Positions 1 through 4,693 of a DNA stretch of 6,498 nucleotides are shown in pieces. The notes under the pieces are model-generated. The model saw only the letters and a program-made list of their open reading frames with translations. It did not search any database and was not told where the DNA came from. The translations under genes were made by a program, and so were the position numbers. Origin of the DNA: Spirochaetia bacterium (GTDB lineage Bacteria; Spirochaetota; Spirochaetia; Treponematales; Breznakiellaceae); NCBI GenBank assembly GCA_026002265.1, contig BOBG01000112.1, forward strand, positions 1 to 6,498, written 5' to 3'. The number at the start of each line of letters is the position of its first letter. Position 1 is the first letter of the stretch.

Positions 1-29
1 ATCTATTTCATTGTATCATAAAGAAATAC

Positions 30-43
30 GGAGGTCTGACCCC
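30..43. repeat. Solitary copy of the GGAGGTCTGACCCC repeat core
   Basis: This 14-bp stretch is identical to the core of the 39-bp tandem array at 1636-1778 and lies in the same orientation. It sits 43 bp past the stop of the oxidoreductase gene. Only the core (with one extra C-G step on its left flank) is shared: the right flank here is AGAATCGGGACACTTTTC, not the T tract and TATACTCC segment of the array units. The core contains the short palindrome GGTC-T-GACC. It may be one copy of a dispersed extragenic repeat family, but only these five copies are visible and no mobility gene is present. Confidence 0.75.
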
Positions 44-86
44 AGAATCGGGACACTTTTCAAGCGCAGCAGCTACAAAAAAGTTA

Positions 87-1577
87 TTACGATTGAAACA
101 CCGCGCCAAAATCTCTACATAAATACTGCACCGCAGTGCGTCCGGTGGAAACTGCTGGTGGTGTTCCTCCAGGGGGCATGATGCGCTGCCCGGCAAAATA
201 GAGATTCCCGATGTGCTTAAGTCTACAGGGATAGAAAACCCGTTTGGTACCCGGTGGCGTTATGGTCATCCATGAACCGTGCCATGTACCGCAGTAACGT
301 TCGTAGGTCAGAGGTGTCGCCACGTCCCAGACGGCAACCTTGCCTTTGATGGCAGGCAGTTGTTTTTCTAGTGCTGTACAGATCTGCTCAAACAATTCCT
401 TCTTGTGTTCATCGTAGCACCCTTGATCGCGTGCTTGTTTCCAGTAATCGTATGTATTACCGGTAATAATAAGGGTAATGGCAGAGCAACCCTTGGGGGC
501 GTAACCGGCAGAGTCTGCATAGAGTTTGTACGCCAGATGCGTAATCCGCTGCCCAGCGTGCTCAATGGGCTTTTCTAAAGGAAACGTCATGCTTTCGGGA
601 AGGTCCGATAAGTCAGTTTCTACACCGATGCTGACAAAGGAACACATAAGCAACACCCCGTTCCGGTTCATATTCATACACATGGTACGCATCCACTTTT
701 CGCGGAGGGGCACATCAAAAAAAGTATCAATTGCGGTGAGGGTATCCGAAGTTATAATAACCGCATCAGCACGAATCGTTTCACCGCCGGCGACTACACC
801 GCAGGCCCTGCCGTTTACAATCTGTACCTTTGTTACTTTTGTGTTATAACGAATAATGCCACCCAGTTCTTCAAAACGCTTCACCATATTCGCCGTCAGG
901 GTGAGGGAACCTCCTTCAAGATAGCCGCCATCCCCTGAGGCAAAACAGCCAAGTGTTACCAATAGAGCCACTGCATCGTAATTCGGGTTTACCACGGACA
1001 TCAACAGCAGCCGAATTGCAGGGTGCCTGAATCGCGCGGCATAGTCTGTGACCGATAGCGCGCTCAGGGGAAGAATGCGCGCAAGAGCTGGCAGCATTTT
1101 CAAGCCACTCGGTATGATTGACGGGGATTTTTCCGAAACTTTGAGCCGGGGAATATCCGTGACCGGCATAGCGAAGCTGCTGAACCGGCGAATGTCCCGG
1201 CACAATTCCCTGATACGCGGCATATCTTCCGGTGATACTTCACATAAATGGGTTTCCAGCTTCACATTATCCCGGTACAGAGAAACCCGCTGTCCATGCC
1301 AATCGCAGACCATAAAGGGATCACCGTTAGTGATCCGTGACTCATCTCTAAGGGCGCCGACCTCGCGCCATACCTTGTGGAGCGGCTGTTCCATCCCTGA
1401 ACCGGTGAGCCAATGCAATCCGCCTTCAAAAAGGTAGCCCTTCCGTCGCCAACTGGTACAGTTACCCCCGGCAATGCTATGGGCTTCGCACATCATGACA
1501 TCAAATCTGCTTTTTCTGGCATAGATACCCGCACTGAGCCCCGCAATTCCCGCGCCAATAATCAGTACATTACTCAT
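87..1577 (-). CDS. FAD-dependent oxidoreductase, phytoene desaturase/retinol saturase superfamily
   Basis: This is a 496-residue flavoprotein if started at the ATG at 1577. Numbering below counts from the preceding TTG at 1580. An N-terminal Rossmann FAD/NAD-binding motif (VLIIGAGIAGLSAGIYA, residues 5-21) is followed by an acidic residue at E32 at the end of the second strand, and by GGNCTSW (38-44) and FEGGLHWLTG (51-60). The C-terminus carries the second FAD-contact region (NLYFAGQRIMPPGGTPPAVS, about 459-478). This layout and length are typical of the CrtI/retinol saturase amine-oxidase-like superfamily (COG1233 type), whose members desaturate, saturate or isomerise polyprenoid or other lipid-like substrates. 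Neither the substrate nor the reaction direction can be read here, and no phytoene synthase or other carotenoid gene is in the window, so crtI is not assigned. The gene ends in tandem TAA TAA stops. It is the last gene of the leftward run, about 200 bp after an acyltransferase, and may be read from that operon or separately. It is flanked on both sides by the 14-bp repeat core. Confidence 0.85.
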   Translation of the reverse strand: MSNVLIIGAGIAGLSAGIYARKSRFDVMMCEAHSIAGGNCTSWRRKGYLFEGGLHWLTGSGMEQPLHKVWREVGALRDESRITNGDPFMVCDWHGQRVSLYRDNVKLETHLCEVSPEDMPRIRELCRDIRRFSSFAMPVTDIPRLKVSEKSPSIIPSGLKMLPALARILPLSALSVTDYAARFRHPAIRLLLMSVVNPNYDAVALLVTLGCFASGDGGYLEGGSLTLTANMVKRFEELGGIIRYNTKVTKVQIVNGRACGVVAGGETIRADAVIITSDTLTAIDTFFDVPLREKWMRTMCMNMNRNGVLLMCSFVSIGVETDLSDLPESMTFPLEKPIEHAGQRITHLAYKLYADSAGYAPKGCSAITLIITGNTYDYWKQARDQGCYDEHKKELFEQICTALEKQLPAIKGKVAVWDVATPLTYERYCGTWHGSWMTITPPGTKRVFYPCRLKHIGNLYFAGQRIMPPGGTPPAVSTGRTAVQYLCRDFGAVFQS

Positions 1578-1583
1578 CAAGGT

Positions 1584-1589
1584 CCCCTT
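1584..1589 (-). promoter_or_regulatory. Probable ribosome binding site that selects the oxidoreductase start
   Basis: On the minus strand AAGGGG lies 6 nt before the ATG at 1577 but only 3 nt before the in-frame TTG at 1580. The spacing favours the ATG, making the protein 496 rather than 497 residues. The match to a consensus Shine-Dalgarno sequence is moderate and weaker than the AAAGGAGA sites of the two acyltransferase genes. Confidence 0.5.
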
Positions 1590-1603
1590 GGTGTACAGTC
1601 ATT

Positions 1604-1624
1604 CCGGTTGAAAACCGGCTTTTT
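1604..1624 (+). terminator. Terminator-like hairpin plus T tract on the plus strand
   Basis: CCGGTT (1604-1609) and AACCGG (1613-1618) form a perfect 6-bp stem around a GAA loop. They are followed on the plus strand by C and five T residues (1619-1624). This is the form of a small intrinsic terminator read left to right, yet every gene here is read right to left. On the minus strand the stem is followed by AATGACTG, without a T tract, so it would not terminate the acyltransferase transcript in the usual way. It could stop antisense transcription or act as an RNA hairpin in the leader of the oxidoreductase gene. Confidence 0.4.
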
Positions 1625-1635
1625 CCCCGGAAATT

Positions 1636-1778
1636 AGCCGGAGGTCTGACCCCGTTTTTTATACTCCAAATTCCAGCCGGAGGTCTGACCCCGTTTTTTA
1701 TACTCCAAATCCCAGCCGGAGGTCTGACCCCGTTTTTTATACTCCAAATCCCAGCCGGAGGTCTGACCCCGTTTTTTT
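1636..1778. repeat. 39-bp direct tandem repeat, three full units plus a 26-bp partial
   Basis: Units begin at 1636, 1675, 1714 and 1753, at an exact 39-bp period. Each reads AGCCGGAGGTCTGACCCC, then G with a T6 tract, then ATACTCCAAATCCC. The first unit ends TTCC instead of TCCC; the fourth stops after a T7 tract. Otherwise the units are identical by eye. The array starts (reading leftward) at the acyltransferase stop codon, whose TAA at 1779-1777 overlaps the T tract of the last unit. It fills most of the gap to the oxidoreductase gene. Identical contiguous copies without unique spacers mark it as a tandem repeat and not a CRISPR. Copy number probably varies by slippage or recombination (inferred). 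Confidence 0.95.
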
Positions 1779-2598
1779 AGTCCCCCTCGCAGGGCCATGG
1801 ATTCTCCCCTTCAGGGATACCGGCAAGCTCCACGATTTTTTTGTGGCATTGTTCACGTAGAATATTCACAGCTTCTTTTCGGGGCAGAGTCAGGTCAGGT
1901 AGAATCGGTTCACCGATTCGCAAAGTGATCAGAGGCGATCCTTTTTTAAAAAACCGGTAGATGCCGGTAGGTTCCCGGTAGGAAAATGCCAGGGGAATAA
2001 TGGGAAGATTATATTTATAGGACATAGTGAATACACCCTTTTTGAAGGGCCGGATCGGCTGATAAAAGTCCCAACTGCTCGCTTCGGGAAACGCGTGAAA
2101 CCATTTTTTTTGCTCGTGAAGGGTATCAAAGGCCTCATTGAAATTTTTCATTGCGTGAATATCTTGCGGAACTGGAATGCCGCCTACTGCACGAATGAGA
2201 CCCCGGTCGGCAGTGTTGATATTATACGCCAACGCGGGAAAATAAAGCCGGCGGTATTTGACCGCCTGGAGTATGCAGAGAAAATCCCAGCGCAGCACAT
2301 GGTTCGCCGCGGTCATCGCCCCGTTTTTGAAGAGCTTTTTATTCTTTTTCAGAATATCCCGTCCCTCAATCCGCAGACCATAGCGAATCGGACAAACCAT
2401 AAATACTAGTGTCCAGATTGCAAAATAGATAAAGCCACTCCACAGTTTAAAACGCGGTGTATTATCGATATAGGGATACTGCTCGTCAAAGACTGTATCG
2501 TATATTTTTGGCTTCAGCTCCATATGCTCATCAGGTTCTTTGGGGTATGTAATCTCTAGCTGCGGAACATAAGGTCCTTTGCTCATTTTAATTTTCAT
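1777..2598 (-). CDS. PlsC-type lysophospholipid acyltransferase (left paralogue)
   Basis: This 273-residue protein belongs to the glycerolipid acyltransferase superfamily (PlsC/AGPAT), which transfers an acyl chain from acyl-ACP or acyl-CoA to lysophosphatidate or a similar acceptor at the inner membrane. A roughly 50-residue N-terminal extension precedes one likely membrane segment (LWSGFIYFAIWTLVFMV, 52-68). The catalytic HX4D motif is NHVLRWD (H100, D105). The acceptor-binding motif, usually FPEGT, is FPEAS at 170-174 with E172 kept. The late hydrophobic-proline motif is IIPLAF (200-205), and GGIPVP (139-144) takes the place of the usual second motif. The start at 2598 is preferred over the Met at codon 5 because AAAGGAGA lies 4 nt upstream of it. 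It is about 75% identical to the adjacent paralogue over its whole length, so the pair arose by tandem duplication. The acceptor is unknown; an ornithine lipid, glycolipid or phosphatidate role is each possible. Confidence 0.88.
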   Translation of the reverse strand: MKIKMSKGPYVPQLEITYPKEPDEHMELKPKIYDTVFDEQYPYIDNTPRFKLWSGFIYFAIWTLVFMVCPIRYGLRIEGRDILKKNKKLFKNGAMTAANHVLRWDFLCILQAVKYRRLYFPALAYNINTADRGLIRAVGGIPVPQDIHAMKNFNEAFDTLHEQKKWFHAFPEASSWDFYQPIRPFKKGVFTMSYKYNLPIIPLAFSYREPTGIYRFFKKGSPLITLRIGEPILPDLTLPRKEAVNILREQCHKKIVELAGIPEGENPWPCEGD

Positions 2599-2602
2599 AG
2601 AA

Positions 2603-2610
2603 TCTCCTTT
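2603..2610 (-). promoter_or_regulatory. Strong ribosome binding site of the left acyltransferase
   Basis: AAAGGAGA on the minus strand ends 4 nt before the ATG at 2598. It fixes this start over the in-frame ATG four codons later. The stretch AAAGGAGATT, one base, T, ATGAAA is nearly identical before the right paralogue, showing that the duplication included the translation start region. Confidence 0.75.
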
Positions 2611-2694
2611 TATTGAATGTCGGCGTAAAGACCCTGTGTTTGGATCAAGCTGCGCCAGTGGATCACTATTTTAGATAGGGAATATTCCGCATGG

Positions 2695-3513
2695 TTAATC
2701 CCCATCGCAGTGCCATGGATTCTCTCCCTCCGGGATACCGGCAAGCTCCACGATCCTTTTGTGGCATTGTTCGCGCAAAAAGTTTACCGCTTCCTTGCGG
2801 GGCCGGCTCTGGTCGGGTAACAGCGGTTCTCCAAGGCGTAGGGTGATGAGAGGGTGGCCTTTTTTGAAAAACCGGTAGATGCCCGTGGGCGGCCGGTAGG
2901 AAAAAGCCATGGGGATAACAGGGATATTATATTTGTATGCCATGGTGAAGGCACCCTTTTTGAAGGGCCGGATCGGCTGATAGAAGAACCAACTGCTCGC
3001 TTCAGGAAAGATATGGAACCATTTTTTTTGCTCGTGAAGGCTATCAAAGGCAAGATTGAAATATTTCATGGCATGGATATCCGAAGGAATGGGAATACCG
3101 CCCGCTCCGCGAGTGACATGGCGGTCGGAAGTACAAATCATCTCCTTGGTTGTCGGAAAGTAGAGCCGGCGGTAGCGGACTGCCTGAAGTATGCAGAGAA
3201 AGTCCCAGCGCAGTACATGGTTCGATATGGTCATTGCCCCGTTCTTGAAAAGGTCCTTATTTTTTTTCAGAATGTGCCGCCCTTCAATCCGCAGTCCATG
3301 ACGGATGGGGCACACGACAAAGACGAGCGTCCAGATGGTACTGTAGATAAAGGTGCTCCACAAACGGTGCCGCCAGGATTCGTCGAGGTAAGGGTATGTG
3401 GTACCGACGTTTACCTCGATCTCTGGAGGTTTATTGTTCATGTGGGTATCGGGCTTTTCCGGGTATGTAATCCCTAGTTGCGGGACATAAGGTCCTTTGC
3501 TCGCTTCTTTCAT
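2695..3513 (-). CDS. PlsC-type lysophospholipid acyltransferase (right paralogue)
   Basis: This 272-residue glycerolipid acyltransferase shares the domain layout of its left neighbour. It has an N-terminal extension with the shared SKGPYVPQL and ITYP segments (5-13 and 15-18), one membrane segment (about 51-69), NHVLRWD with catalytic H99 and D104, FPEASSW with E171 (169-175), and IPMAF (200-204). The two proteins end almost alike (ELAGIPEGENPW, then C and GD). They differ most at residues 20-50 and in the segment just before GGIPIP (about 121-138), which in this superfamily lies near the acceptor site. Divergent substrate choice is therefore a reasonable inference. The ATG at 3513 has AAAGGAGA 4 nt upstream and lies 15 bp after the glycosyltransferase stop, so the two are surely co-transcribed. 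As the gene closest to the glycosyltransferase, it may represent the ancestral position (inferred). Confidence 0.88.
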   Translation of the reverse strand: MKEASKGPYVPQLGITYPEKPDTHMNNKPPEIEVNVGTTYPYLDESWRHRLWSTFIYSTIWTLVFVVCPIRHGLRIEGRHILKKNKDLFKNGAMTISNHVLRWDFLCILQAVRYRRLYFPTTKEMICTSDRHVTRGAGGIPIPSDIHAMKYFNLAFDSLHEQKKWFHIFPEASSWFFYQPIRPFKKGAFTMAYKYNIPVIPMAFSYRPPTGIYRFFKKGHPLITLRLGEPLLPDQSRPRKEAVNFLREQCHKRIVELAGIPEGENPWHCDGD

Positions 3514-3517
3514 AAAA

Positions 3518-3525
3518 TCTCCTTT
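3518..3525 (-). promoter_or_regulatory. Ribosome binding site in the glycosyltransferase-acyltransferase gap
   Basis: AAAGGAGA on the minus strand lies in the 15-bp gap after the glycosyltransferase TAG stop and 4 nt before the ATG at 3513. The gap is too short to hold a promoter as well, so the acyltransferase depends on upstream transcription or on promoters inside the preceding gene. Confidence 0.7.
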
Positions 3526-3528
3526 AAG

Positions 3529-4683
3529 CTAGTGCTTGCGGTACTCTTCATAACAGGCGATCATCGAATCGACGAAATGGGCCACCGAATAGTTTTGAGA
3601 AATAGCCTCGGATTTTTTGCCCATTCTGACTCGGTCCTGGGGAGCGGCAAGAATCGCCACAGCCCTTTCCCACATCAGAGTATCATCTTCCACAGCCCAG
3701 CCGTTTTCGCCGTTGACCACCATGCCGATGATGCTGCTATCCGCGGCGGCCACCACCGGGAGACCAGCCGCTATAGCTTCGATGAAAGTGATCGGGTGAA
3801 CCTCGCTGTGAGAGGCGCTCATAAAAAGATCCGCAGCAGTATAGGCCAATACAATTTCATCAGGCCAGAGGAGATAACCGGTAAAGATCACGGCCTCGCT
3901 GATTCTCAACTTGCGGCTGTAAACGTCCAATTTCTGCCGGTCCGGGCCGTCTCCAACAAGAAGCAGCTTGGATTTGGGGCGGCAGGTGTAAATTCCTTTA
4001 AAGTTGTCCAGTAAAGTAAATACGTTCTTTTCTATACCTAAACGCCCCACAAAGATAATGAGTTCGTCATCGTAGGCAATATTGAAACGATCTCTGAATT
4101 TTTGCGACCCTTCCTGCATTTCTGCTGATCGGTCGTTAAAGCGGGACAGGTCGATACCGTTGGGGATGATTCGCACCGGATTTTGTAAGTTAATTCGGAC
4201 AAGATAGTCTCCCATTTTTTGGGAAGGTGCGATGATACAGCTTGGACGGCGGAGAATCATCCGGCTGATCGCGGGAAGGCTGCGCTTCATCAGCGGTTGT
4301 AACCAGCCAAAATAGTAGAGATAGTCCTCGTAGTAAGTGTGCAGCGTGTGAATCATGGGGATGTTGAACTTTTTGGACACTGTGACTGCGGCTGAAAAGA
4401 GACTGATCTCCGAATGGGTGTGGATAATATCCAGATTCAGGGGCCGGGCCATCTCGATCACCTGTTTTTTGCTAAAAATGCCGAGGCGGAGATTGGCGTT
4501 TGCAGGATTCTGGAGCGATTTGACACGAAAAATCCTCTCTTCCGGCACAGCGTCAGGGTGCTGAACGGTAAACACATAGACCTTATGGCCCCGTTTCTCC
4601 AGCCCGGTTTTTAATGTCTTGATTACCGTAATCACCCCGTTGACCAGCGGAGGGTAGGTATCGCTGAAAATTCCGATATTCAT
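3529..4683 (-). CDS. GT4-family glycosyltransferase, probably acting on a membrane lipid
   Basis: This 384-residue retaining glycosyltransferase has the GT-B fold and is full length for family GT4. The N-terminal domain begins MNIGIFSDTYPPLVNGV, with the glycine-containing acceptor-side loop (NGV, 15-17), followed by DIIHTHSE (85-92) and HTLHTYYEDY (112-121). The hinge-side part has IIPNGID (172-178) and FVGRLGIEKN (211-220), with R214 and K219 placed to bind the sugar-nucleotide diphosphate. The EX7E motif is E294 to E302 in SEVHPITFIEA. The HTH, HTYYEDY and PNGID pattern is shared with diacylglycerol alpha-glucosyltransferases of the MgtA/alMGS type. With two acyltransferases next in the operon, glycolipid synthesis at the cytoplasmic membrane face is the best inference. 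Capsule or lipoglycan transferases of GT4 look similar and cannot be excluded. No signal peptide is seen. The start at 4683 follows the TRAP stop by 10 bp; a weak GAGAG lies 7 nt upstream, overlapping that stop. Confidence 0.88.
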   Translation of the reverse strand: MNIGIFSDTYPPLVNGVITVIKTLKTGLEKRGHKVYVFTVQHPDAVPEERIFRVKSLQNPANANLRLGIFSKKQVIEMARPLNLDIIHTHSEISLFSAAVTVSKKFNIPMIHTLHTYYEDYLYYFGWLQPLMKRSLPAISRMILRRPSCIIAPSQKMGDYLVRINLQNPVRIIPNGIDLSRFNDRSAEMQEGSQKFRDRFNIAYDDELIIFVGRLGIEKNVFTLLDNFKGIYTCRPKSKLLLVGDGPDRQKLDVYSRKLRISEAVIFTGYLLWPDEIVLAYTAADLFMSASHSEVHPITFIEAIAAGLPVVAAADSSIIGMVVNGENGWAVEDDTLMWERAVAILAAPQDRVRMGKKSEAISQNYSVAHFVDSMIACYEEYRKH

Positions 4684-4693
4684 AGGCAGACTC

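Noticed and set aside
87..1577. Assignment as carotenoid phytoene desaturase (crtI)
   Set aside because: The fold and FAD motifs fit the superfamily, but no carotenoid genes are nearby and the superfamily covers many reactions; only the general class is supported.
1655..1666. Promoter -10 boxes in the repeat units (TATAAA on the minus strand)
   Set aside because: Each unit has TATAAA, but the hexamer 17 bp upstream falls at the GGTCAGACC core and bears no resemblance to TTGACA.
1636..1778. CRISPR array
   Set aside because: The units are contiguous and identical across the full 39 bp; there are no unique spacers and no cas genes.
2599..2694. Sigma-70 promoter before the left acyltransferase
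   Set aside because: The minus strand has TAAAAT and TATCTA candidates, but the best -35 partner (TTAACC) is at poor spacing or weak; not enough to call.
2854..3477. Plus-strand open frame of 207 residues opposite the right acyltransferase
   Set aside because: It lies wholly within a well-supported minus-strand gene with conserved motifs, has no recognisable domain and no ribosome binding site; it is a shadow.
3478..4014. Plus-strand open frame of 178 residues opposite the glycosyltransferase
   Set aside because: It overlaps conserved C-terminal GT4 sequence including the EX7E motif; no family features of its own.
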